A stretch of DNA of 28,012 bases. Source: CANNDT01 sp945876205. Its GTDB lineage: Bacteria > Acidobacteriota > Vicinamibacteria > Vicinamibacterales > UBA2999. Below are positions 6,686 through 12,959 of this stretch, piece by piece. The translations under genes and the position numbers were made by a program. A model generated the notes under the pieces. That model was given only the letters and a program-made list of their open reading frames with translations, searched no databases and had not been told where the DNA came from. The stretch is from the NCBI GenBank assembly GCA_947503365.1, contig CANNDT010000057.1, forward strand, positions 1-28,012, read 5' to 3'. Positions within the stretch are counted from its first letter, which is position 1, and every line of letters starts with the position of its first letter.

Positions 6686-7891
6686 TTGATCCGTTACAAG
6701 GCCGATTGGGTTCTGCCGATCGTGGATGCGCCGATCCGCGGCGGATGGGTGGCGGTGAAGGGCGACCGCATCGCGGGCGTCGGATCCGAGCCCGCGCCGG
6801 ACGCCATCGACCTTGGCCGCGCGGTCATCCTGCCGGCACTCGTCAACGCCCACACCCACCTCGAGCTCTCGTATCTGCGTGACCGTGTTCCGCCGTCGAC
6901 GCGCTTCATCAACTGGATTCGGGTGCTGATGTCGGCACGGCGGCAATGTCCGGATGCGTCCGATCCGCGCATTCTCGATGCGGCGCGCGAAGGTATCAGC
7001 GAAGCACGGGCAAGCGGTACCGGACTCGTCGGCGATATCAGCAACACGCTGGTGACGGTGCCGCTGCTTCGCGAGGCGGGGTTGGCGGCCCACGTCTTCT
7101 ACGAGCTGCTTGGGTTCAATACCCCGGACCCGGAGAAGCGTGTCCAGGATTCGCGGGCGCAGGCGCGGGAGATGGCGGCGGATGACTCCGTGCGCGTCAG
7201 CCTGGCGCCGCATGCCCCGTACTCGGTGTCGCCGGGATTGTTTTCCGCCATTCGCGCGGATCTCGAAGGCGAGACGACGCGCCTGTCGTCGGTCCACCTC
7301 GGCGAATCCCAGGACGAGGTCGAGTTTCTCAAGCACGGCGGCGGTGCCTGGCGCACGCTGCTCGAGGAGCTTGGTGTGTGGAACGAGGAGTGGACGCCGC
7401 CCGGCAGTTCGCCGGTCGCGTACCTCGCCGACCTCGGCTTTCTCGACTCGCGGGTCATCGTCGTCCATGGCGTGCAGTTCTCCGGCGACGATCTCGCGAC
7501 GCTGCGGTCGCTTGGCGTGACGGTGGTCTCCTGCCCGCGCAGCAACAAGTACGTCGGCGTCGGCGATCCGCCGATCGAATCGTTTTACGCCATGGGCGTG
7601 AGCGTCGCGTTTGGCACCGACAGCCTGGCCAGCGTCCAGGATCTCAACATGTTTTCGGAGCTTGCCGCGGCGCGCCGGCTGGCGCCGCGGGTGTCGGCGC
7701 GCACGCTGCTCGAAAGCGCGACGCTGTGCGGGGCGAGCGCGCTGGGATTCGAACGCGAGTACGGCTCGATCGAAGCGGGGAAGCGGGCGTCGCTCATCGC
7801 CGTGCAGGTGCCGGCCGGTGTCAGCGATGTGGAAGAATACCTGCTCACCGGCATCGAACCCGGAGCGATTCGCTGGCTCGATCATGAGTAA
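6686..7891 (+). CDS. mqnX: Amidohydrolase, probable aminodeoxyfutalosine deaminase (MqnX-type)
   Basis: This is a 401-residue metal-dependent amidohydrolase of the chlorohydrolase/adenosine-deaminase type (COG0402). The metal and catalytic residues are present in order: His56 and His58 in NAHTHLELS, His204 and Glu207 in HLGE, His261 in VVHGVQF, and Asp312 in FGTDS. In organisms with this branch, a COG0402 deaminase converts 6-amino-6-deoxyfutalosine to futalosine between MqnE and MqnB. Lying between mqnC and an mqnP-like gene makes that the best assignment, though related guanine, SAH and thioadenosine deaminases share the motifs. The start is TTG at 6686, one base after the mqnC stop. The gene overlaps the next by 8 bases. 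Confidence 0.78.
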   Translation: MIRYKADWVLPIVDAPIRGGWVAVKGDRIAGVGSEPAPDAIDLGRAVILPALVNAHTHLELSYLRDRVPPSTRFINWIRVLMSARRQCPDASDPRILDAAREGISEARASGTGLVGDISNTLVTVPLLREAGLAAHVFYELLGFNTPDPEKRVQDSRAQAREMAADDSVRVSLAPHAPYSVSPGLFSAIRADLEGETTRLSSVHLGESQDEVEFLKHGGGAWRTLLEELGVWNEEWTPPGSSPVAYLADLGFLDSRVIVVHGVQFSGDDLATLRSLGVTVVSCPRSNKYVGVGDPPIESFYAMGVSVAFGTDSLASVQDLNMFSELAAARRLAPRVSARTLLESATLCGASALGFEREYGSIEAGKRASLIAVQVPAGVSDVEEYLLTGIEPGAIRWLDHE

Positions 7892-8735
7892 GCTCGGAAC
7901 CTATCTGTCATTCGTCCGCTTCAGCCATTCTGTCTTTGCGCTGCCCTTTGCGCTGACCGGCGCGCTGCTGGCGTGGCGCGATCATCCGTTCACCTGGATG
8001 CAGATCGTCTGGGTGATCGTCTGCATGGTCAGCGCGCGCAGCGCCGCGATGGGCTTCAACCGGCTGGTCGATGCCAGGCACGACGCGCTAAATCCGCGCA
8101 CCTCGATGCGCGAACTGCCGCGCGGCGCGATGACCACGACCGAGGCCGCGGTGTTCGTGGCGATCTCGTCGGCCGTCTTCGTGTTCGCCGCATCGCGACT
8201 CAACACGCTGTGTTTCATGCTCTCGCCGGTGGCGCTGGCGATCATCTTCTGGTATTCGCTCGCCAAGCGCTACACCGCCTACACGCAGCTCTTCCTCGGC
8301 CTGGCGATGGCCGTGGCGCCGGTTGGTGGGTGGCTGGCTGCGGGTGGGGGAGCCGGCGTCGAGCCGTGGCTGCTCGGGCTCGCGATTGGCTTGTGGGTGG
8401 GTGGCTTCGACATTCTCTATGCGTGCCAGGACGTCGACTTTGACCGTGGCCACGGCCTGCGCTCCATCCCAACCCGCTTCGGCGTGCGCAACGCCATCGT
8501 CCTCTCGCGCGTGATGCACATCGCGACGATCGTCGCGATGGTGGCGCTGTGGAGCGCCGCCAACCTGCCGCCGCTCTACCTGGCCGGCGTGGCGTTCGTG
8601 GCCTGCCTGCTCGCCTATGAACAGTCGCTCGTGAGCGCCGACGATTTGTCACAGGTCAAGCGAGCGTTCGATCTCAACGGCTATGTCGGGATCGTCTATT
8701 TCGCAGCCACCGCCCTTTCGCTTTACCTGGGATGA
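7884..8735 (+). CDS. mqnP: UbiA-family prenyltransferase, MqnP type
   Basis: This 283-residue integral membrane aromatic prenyltransferase has about eight or nine hydrophobic segments. The first Mg-prenyl-diphosphate motif is NRLVDARHDALNPRT (N59, D63, D67). The second is DILYACQDVDFDRGHGLRSIP (D176 to D187). These forms are typical of the 4-hydroxybenzoate/6-carboxy-naphthoate prenyltransferase group rather than MenA. In the futalosine pathway MqnP attaches the isoprenoid tail to the carboxynaphthoate head group. ATG at 7884 overlaps the amidohydrolase end (ATGAGTAA). The frame is open further upstream, but that part only shadows the previous gene. The gene ends where a long hairpin repeat begins. 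Confidence 0.87.
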   Translation: MSKLGTYLSFVRFSHSVFALPFALTGALLAWRDHPFTWMQIVWVIVCMVSARSAAMGFNRLVDARHDALNPRTSMRELPRGAMTTTEAAVFVAISSAVFVFAASRLNTLCFMLSPVALAIIFWYSLAKRYTAYTQLFLGLAMAVAPVGGWLAAGGGAGVEPWLLGLAIGLWVGGFDILYACQDVDFDRGHGLRSIPTRFGVRNAIVLSRVMHIATIVAMVALWSAANLPPLYLAGVAFVACLLAYEQSLVSADDLSQVKRAFDLNGYVGIVYFAATALSLYLG

Positions 8736-8775
8736 TGTCCTTAACCACGACGACCAGGAAGACCACGAAGTATCC

Positions 8776-8879
8776 AGCCGCGAAGCTCACGAAGTGGCAG
8801 CCACGAAGGCACGAAGGCCGTGTGGGCTTCATGTTCTTCGTGGCCTTCGTGGCTCTTTTTCTTCGTGAGCTTCGTGGCT
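8776..8879. repeat. Long hairpin built from CACGAAG words, containing the ubiE start
   Basis: The left arm (8776-8816) carries repeated cgaag/cacgaag words. The right arm (8836-8879) is its reverse complement apart from one mismatch, a short unequal internal patch (tggc against aaaaag) and one extra base. The loop is about 19 bases. Further half-units (ccacgac, ccacgaag) lie at 8744-8770, so the element fills nearly the entire gap after mqnP. The final words of the right arm contain the GTG codons at 8865 and 8874, which are the candidate starts of ubiE. Confidence 0.85.
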
Positions 8880-9599
8880 AGCCCTCCGGACAAGACCCCG
8901 GATCGCATCGCCGGGATGTTCGACGCGATCGCGCCGCGGTATGACCTGCTCAATCGCGTCCTCAGCGCCGGGATCGACAAGCGCTGGCGCGCGCGGGCGA
9001 TCCGGTCGCTGCAGTTGACGGGACGCGAAACCGTGCTCGATGTCTGCACCGGCACGGCGGACGTGGCGCTCGAAGCTCGTAGAGGCGGACCTTCAGGTCC
9101 GCCTGCCGCACGCGTCCTGGGCGTCGACTTCGCGGGAGCGATGCTGTCTCTCGGCAAGCGGAAAGTAGAGGCCGCCGGCGAGGCGGGCCGGATCGCCCTC
9201 GTCCGGGGCGACGCGATGAATCTGCCGGCTCGTGACGGGAGTGTGGATGCGGTGACCGTGTCCTTCGGCATTCGCAACGTCCAGCGTCCCGAGGTCGCGT
9301 GCGCCGAGATGGCTCGCACGCTGCGCCCGGGTGGCCGATTGGCGATTCTCGAGTTTGGCGTGCCGCGTATTCCCGGGCTGAGCGCGTTCTACCTGTGGTA
9401 TTTCACGTACGTCCTGCCACGGGTTGGCCGAGCCGTCTCCGGGCACAACGCGGCCTATTCGTACCTGCCCGCGTCGGTCGGCACCTTCCCGCCGCCGCGT
9501 GAATTCATGAGTATTCTCACCGCAGCCGGATTTACCGATGTGCGAGCAGACCCGCTGACGTTCGGGATCGTCTATCTCTATACGGCGCGCAAGGCGTAG
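8874..9599 (+). CDS. ubiE: Demethylmenaquinone/ubiquinone C-methyltransferase UbiE/MenG
   Basis: This SAM-dependent methyltransferase methylates the quinone ring in the last step of menaquinone synthesis. The N-terminus PDRIAGMFDAIAPRYDLLNRVLS is diagnostic of the family. Motif I is VLDVCTGTADVALEA, and FGIRNVQRPE and LEFGVPRIPGLSAFYLWYF follow. I chose GTG at 8874 (241 residues) because the conserved part begins about ten residues later; GTG at 8865 is also possible. Both lie inside the right arm of the upstream hairpin. Residues about 69-79 (RRGGPSGPPAA) are an insertion after motif I, encoded by a perfect palindrome at 9083-9104. Confidence 0.92.
   Translation: MASPPDKTPDRIAGMFDAIAPRYDLLNRVLSAGIDKRWRARAIRSLQLTGRETVLDVCTGTADVALEARRGGPSGPPAARVLGVDFAGAMLSLGKRKVEAAGEAGRIALVRGDAMNLPARDGSVDAVTVSFGIRNVQRPEVACAEMARTLRPGGRLAILEFGVPRIPGLSAFYLWYFTYVLPRVGRAVSGHNAAYSYLPASVGTFPPPREFMSILTAAGFTDVRADPLTFGIVYLYTARKA
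9083..9104. repeat. Perfect palindrome inside ubiE, translated as RGGPSGPP
   Basis: Bases 9083-9092 (aggcggacct) and 9095-9104 (aggtccgcct) are exact reverse complements separated by two bases. The reading frame passes through and gives a Gly/Pro-rich insert between motif I and the next strand (VLGVDFAGAM) of the methyltransferase. Confidence 0.85.
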
Positions 9600-9642
9600 G
9601 GAAAGGTCGTAGTCCACCGTAAGTGCTTGTCAACGCGGATGT

Positions 9643-9657
9643 TATAATTTCACGCCC
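9643..9657 (+). promoter_or_regulatory. TATAAT box just upstream of tonB
   Basis: A perfect TATAAT occupies 9643-9648, nine bases before the TTG start of tonB, with no Shine-Dalgarno sequence between. A TTGTCA at 9627-9632 is only 10 bases away, too close for a standard -35. The start would be at or very near the mRNA 5' end. Confidence 0.5.
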
Positions 9658-10605
9658 TTGATTCATTTCGATCTCGACGATCGCTACGAGGACGAGAACG
9701 TCGTCGGCAGCGCCATCACGCGGCGTGACGGCGTAGCTGCGGCGATTTTTGTGCACGCGGTGATCCTGGCGGCGTTCATCTTCTTGCCGCAGTTGGCGAT
9801 GTTCCAGCCGACGCCCGAGGAACTGCAGCAGCGGCAGGCGGAGCTCGAGCGGCAGCAACAGGAGGAGGCGCGAAACCGGTTCGTGTTCGTCCAGCCGCGG
9901 GTTGATATGCGATCGATCCCGCCCCCTCCCGAACGATCGGAGCTGTCGGACCAGGATCGTCGATCGCAGGCGCCGCAGGTGGCGCCCAATCCGACCAACC
10001 CGCTGGCGTTCTCGCGTGGCGATTCGAGCGAGCGTGTCGAAGCCGCCGTCCCCGAGACGGCGCGAGGCGCCGAACCGGAACCACAGCCCGAACCGCCGCA
10101 GCCCGAACCCGAGAAGCAACAGGCGCGTGTCCTGCCGCCTGCCGACACGGGACTCCCACGTCGGCCAGACGCGGCGGCGCGTCCGCCCGCCACGGGACCG
10201 CTGGGCGAGGCGCTGCGGAACCTGCAGCAGTACGTGCGGAAGGAAACCTTCAACAACCCGCAGGGCGGTGCCACCAATCCGGGCGCGACGATTCAATTTG
10301 ATACGAAGGGTGTCGAGTTTGGACCGTGGCTGCGCCGGTTCGTCAGCCAAGTGCGCCGCAACTGGTTCGTGCCGCTCGCCGCCCAGACGATGAGCGGCCA
10401 CGTGGTGCTCCAGTTCAACATCCACAAGGACGGCACGATCACGGACATCGCGGTGGTGCAGCCGTCGGGCATTCAATCGTTCAACATCGCCGCCTACAAC
10501 GCCATCCAGGGATCGAGTCCCACCGAACCGCTGCCGCCCGAGTATCCATCCCCGGTGGCGTTCTTCACCGTGACGTTCTATTACAACGAAGACCCTGGGA
10601 ACTGA
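9658..10605 (+). CDS. tonB: TonB-like energy transducer / TonB C-terminal domain protein
   Basis: The protein has 315 residues. A short cytoplasmic N-terminus is followed by one transmembrane segment at about 25-47 (GVAAAIFVHAVILAAFIFLP), a Glu/Gln-rich helical stretch at about 53-72, and a long linker rich in Pro, Glu and Arg (about 75-185). The C-terminal TonB domain is WLRRFVSQVRRNWFVP, then GHVVLQFNIHKDGTITDIAVVQPSG and a final FFTVTFYYN strand. TonB proteins pass proton-motive energy to outer-membrane receptors. No exbB/exbD is adjacent, so partners are elsewhere or the protein has another envelope role. The start is probably TTG at 9658, directly downstream of a -10 box; no better in-frame start with a ribosome site is seen before the membrane segment. 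Confidence 0.85.
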   Translation: MIHFDLDDRYEDENVVGSAITRRDGVAAAIFVHAVILAAFIFLPQLAMFQPTPEELQQRQAELERQQQEEARNRFVFVQPRVDMRSIPPPPERSELSDQDRRSQAPQVAPNPTNPLAFSRGDSSERVEAAVPETARGAEPEPQPEPPQPEPEKQQARVLPPADTGLPRRPDAAARPPATGPLGEALRNLQQYVRKETFNNPQGGATNPGATIQFDTKGVEFGPWLRRFVSQVRRNWFVPLAAQTMSGHVVLQFNIHKDGTITDIAVVQPSGIQSFNIAAYNAIQGSSPTEPLPPEYPSPVAFFTVTFYYNEDPGN

Positions 10606-10606
10606 C

Positions 10607-10687
10607 GTGCCGACGCGAACGCAGCAGTTGGGACTCCTGATGCTGCTGGCTGCGTTCGCGATCTACGTGTTCTTCAGGGTGGGGTAA
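10607..10687 (+). CDS. Small single-span membrane peptide (26 residues)
   Basis: GTG at 10607, one base after the tonB stop, opens a 27-codon frame ending at TAA 10685-10687. The product has a short basic N-terminus (MPTRTQQ) followed by one hydrophobic helix (LGLLMLLAAFAIYVFFRVG). It nearly touches the convergent yceI stop, one base away. Such a short frame can arise by chance. The clean membrane-peptide layout, the tight spacing after tonB and the near-complete filling of the gap argue for a real gene. Function is unknown. Confidence 0.5.
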   Translation: MPTRTQQLGLLMLLAAFAIYVFFRVG

Positions 10688-10688
10688 A

Positions 10689-11168
10689 TTACTTCTTCAC
10701 CAGCTCGACGTCGATCGAGATCTTGATCTCGTCGCCCACGACCACGCCGCCCCACGGATCCTTGCCCTGTCCTTCGGGCGTCACCGTCAGCGTGACTTCA
10801 CGGGTGACGTCGCGGATCGTCAAGTCGCCGGTGACCTTCAGGTCATCCCCGGCGCTGCTGATGCGCGTGCTCTTGAACCGCATCGTCGGGACGCGTTCCA
10901 CATCAAAGAAGTCCGCCGACCGCAGGTGCGCATCCCGCTGCGCCTCACGGGTGTCGATGCTCGCCACGTTGATGGTGACGTCGACGATGGCCTTGGCCGG
11001 ATCGGCGGCATCCACCTGGACGGTACCGGAGACGTCGCCAAACCGCCCCTTGACGGTGGAAATCATGAGGTGGCGAACGGCGAACTCGACGTGGGAATGC
11101 GTCGGATCGATCTGCCAGGTTCCGGCAGCAAGGGCGGTGGCGGTGGCGGGGGCGGCGGCTGAAGTCAT
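10689..11168 (-). CDS. yceI: YceI-family polyisoprenoid/quinone-binding protein
   Basis: The 159-residue protein has a full-length YceI lipocalin-like barrel: TWQIDPTHSHVEFAVRHLMISTVKGRFGDVSGTV, then SADFFDVERVPTMRFKST, TGDLTIRDVTREVTLTV, and a final strand EIKISIDVELVKK. Family members bind long isoprenoid chains, including ubiquinone-8. The Ala-rich N-terminus (MTSAAAPATATALAAG) has no basic residues and no convincing signal peptide, so the protein is probably cytoplasmic. ATG at 11166-11168 (read on -) has an AAAGGGA ribosome site about eight bases upstream. It is divergent from the HxlR regulator, its likely controller. Confidence 0.9.
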   Translation of the reverse strand: MTSAAAPATATALAAGTWQIDPTHSHVEFAVRHLMISTVKGRFGDVSGTVQVDAADPAKAIVDVTINVASIDTREAQRDAHLRSADFFDVERVPTMRFKSTRISSAGDDLKVTGDLTIRDVTREVTLTVTPEGQGKDPWGGVVVGDEIKISIDVELVKK

Positions 11169-11223
11169 GGTCTCGTGTCCCTTTCTCTTTCGCGCCTCTC
11201 GGCGCGGTCATTGGGCTTATCTA

Positions 11224-11289
11224 ACGGAATTAACTATAAAAAAGTAAGTAACGCGTGTCAAGTAAGCTCATTCCGTGTAAAATGGGCCT
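11224..11289. promoter_or_regulatory. Divergent yceI/hxlR promoter-operator region
   Basis: This is the only clearly AT-rich gap in the window. It holds a 7-bp inverted repeat acggaat/attccgt (11224-11230 and 11270-11276) and an ACT-N7-AGT half-site pair (11233-11245), similar to operators of HxlR/YodB-type regulators. It also has a promoter-like GTGTCA (11255-11260), 17 bases, TAAAAT (11278-11283) facing hxlR. Only six bases separate TAAAAT from the hxlR ATG. Confidence 0.5.
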
Positions 11290-11715
11290 ATGTCGGACCA
11301 TTCGCCGGGGTTGTGTCCTCGATACCACCAGGCAGTCGAGCTCGTCGGCCGTCGTTGGGCGGGCGCGATCGTCCAGGTGCTCCTGGCCGGTCCAGCCAGG
11401 TACAACGAGCTACGCGCGGCGATCCCCGACATCAACGATCGAATGCTGGCCGAGCGGCTCCGCGAGCTCGAAGCCGCTCAGATCCTGGTTCGCACCGTGC
11501 GTCCCGAGGCGCCGATTCGCGTGGAATACACCCTGACTGAGAAGGGCCGCGCGCTCGAGGTCGCCCTCACCGCCATCGGCCGTTGGGCTGAGCGTTGGAT
11601 CGAGGCGCCCGCTGCTGCTCCGGCGAAGACGCCGGCACGGCCTCGTCGAGCACTGGCTGGGCGGCTGGCAGCAGGGAAGTCCACTCCCGCCACGTCACGC
11701 GCGAGCCGCCGCTAA
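11290..11715 (+). CDS. HxlR-family winged-helix transcriptional regulator
   Basis: The 141-residue protein has the HxlR fold in residues 1-100: CPRYHQAVELVGRRWAGAIVQVLLAGPARYNEL, then INDRMLAERLRELEAAQILVRTV, then VEYTLTEKGRALEVALTAIGRWAERW. Cys9 sits where several family members (such as YodB and QsrR) carry the cysteine that senses quinones and electrophiles. The last 40 residues are a non-conserved Ala/Pro/Arg/Lys-rich tail, unusual for this compact family. Divergence from yceI suggests it controls that gene and itself. There is no ribosome site, and ATG lies six bases after a -10-like box. Confidence 0.88.
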   Translation: MSDHSPGLCPRYHQAVELVGRRWAGAIVQVLLAGPARYNELRAAIPDINDRMLAERLRELEAAQILVRTVRPEAPIRVEYTLTEKGRALEVALTAIGRWAERWIEAPAAAPAKTPARPRRALAGRLAAGKSTPATSRASRR

Positions 11716-11742
11716 TCCCGAACCCGGAACCAGGCACTCGGA
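11716..11742. repeat. Partial GAACCCGG-word repeat between hxlR and miaA
   Basis: The 27-base spacer contains the 15-mer at 11720-11734 that also occurs at 26036-26050 in the large inverted repeat near the right end of the window. It looks like a single arm fragment of the same element. Confidence 0.7.
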
Positions 11743-12693
11743 ATGCGTCCGACCGTACTTGCCGTCCTCGGCCCCACTGCGTCCGGTAAGAGCGCGCTCA
11801 GCCTCGCACTGGCCGGGCGCTATGGCGGCGAGATCATCAACTGCGATTCCACCGCGGTTTATCGCGGCTTCGACATCGGCACCGACAAGCTGGCGCTCGA
11901 AGAGCGTCGCGGCATCCCACACCATCTCATCGACATCGCGGATCCGACCGAGGTCTACACGGCGGCGCAATTTGCGCACGACGCTGCGCGAGCCATTCGT
12001 GAGATGCATGGCCGCGGAAAGCTGCCGATCGTCGTCGGCGGGACGGGGCTCTACTATCGCGCGCTGACCCGTGGGCTCTTTCCCGGACCGGGCGCCGATG
12101 ATGAGCTGCGGGCGCGACTGAACCGGATCGCGGAGAAACGGGGCGTGGAGTGCTTGCACCGGATGCTGCAGCGCGCCGATCCGGCATCTGCTGTCCGCAT
12201 CATGCCGCGCGATCTGAAGCGGATCGTGCGAGCCCTCGAGGTCTACTTCACCACGGGAGAGCCGCTGACCGCACACTTCGCCCGGACGGTATCGCTGATC
12301 GCCGATTGCGACGTGATTGCGATCGCGCTCCGGCTCCCGCCCGAGCTCACCGCCGAGCGTGTGGCTCGCAGGGTCGACCAGCAGTTCGCCCGCGGCATCG
12401 TCTCCGAGGTGGAAGGCTTGCTCGCGCGCGGCGTACCGCCGGACGCTCGTCCGTTCGGCGGACTGGTGTACCGGCAGGTCATGGAGATGCTGCGCGGCGT
12501 CCGCGATGAGGCTGCGACGCGCGCACTGATCACGCAGGAGAATCGCCGTTACGCGCGGCGGCAGTTGATCTGGTTTCGCAAAGAGCCTAATCTAGTCTGG
12601 TTCGACGGTCCTGGCGAGCGCAGCGACACGCTGCATCGCGTCGAGGAAACGCTCGCCGCGCGCGGCCTTCGGCCGCGAGGAGACGCTAGCTGA
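11743..12693 (+). CDS. miaA: tRNA dimethylallyltransferase MiaA
   Basis: MiaA adds a dimethylallyl group to A37 of tRNAs reading UNN codons. The 316-residue protein has the P-loop GPTASGKS at 10-17, then the substrate-binding INCDSTAVYRGFDIGTDK, HHLIDIADPTEVYTAAQF, VVGGTGLYYRAL, and the C-terminal tRNA-binding ENRRYARRQLIWFRKEP. Length and order are normal for the family. The stop TGA overlaps the hfq ATG by one base (TGATG), a common gene pair. Confidence 0.95.
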   Translation: MRPTVLAVLGPTASGKSALSLALAGRYGGEIINCDSTAVYRGFDIGTDKLALEERRGIPHHLIDIADPTEVYTAAQFAHDAARAIREMHGRGKLPIVVGGTGLYYRALTRGLFPGPGADDELRARLNRIAEKRGVECLHRMLQRADPASAVRIMPRDLKRIVRALEVYFTTGEPLTAHFARTVSLIADCDVIAIALRLPPELTAERVARRVDQQFARGIVSEVEGLLARGVPPDARPFGGLVYRQVMEMLRGVRDEAATRALITQENRRYARRQLIWFRKEPNLVWFDGPGERSDTLHRVEETLAARGLRPRGDAS

Positions 12694-12959
12694 TGGCCCA
12701 GGTCACTGAACCACGTTCGCCCTCGGCCGCACAGCCGAACATCCAGGACGTCTTCCTCAACTACGCGCGCCGAGAAAAGATGTCCGTGAGCATCCACCTC
12801 CTCGACGGACGCCAGTTCGACGCGCGCATCAAGAACTTCGACCGCTTCGCGGTCATCGTCGAGGTCGACGGCGCCGACCACCTCGTGTTCAAGCACGCCA
12901 TCTCCACCATCGCCACGCAACGCGCCGTCGCGAACTACTTCTCGTCGCACCATCCCTGA
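12693..12959 (+). CDS. hfq: RNA chaperone Hfq
   Basis: The 88-residue protein carries both Sm motifs: NIQDVFLNYARREKMSVSIHLLDGRQFDARIKNFDRFAVIVEVDG (Sm1, residues 16-60) and HLVFKHAISTI (Sm2), with the diagnostic Lys67-His68 pair. Hfq hexamers bind U-rich 3' ends and A-rich sequences and mediate sRNA pairing. A 15-residue polar N-terminal extension (MAQVTEPRSPSAAQP) precedes the core, and the C-terminus ends soon after the core, so there is no long disordered tail. It follows miaA with a one-base overlap. Confidence 0.95.
   Translation: MAQVTEPRSPSAAQPNIQDVFLNYARREKMSVSIHLLDGRQFDARIKNFDRFAVIVEVDGADHLVFKHAISTIATQRAVANYFSSHHP

Noticed and set aside
7611..7883. Upstream extension of the prenyltransferase frame
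   Set aside because: It is out-of-frame reading of the amidohydrolase. The conserved prenyltransferase N-terminus begins at ATG 7884.
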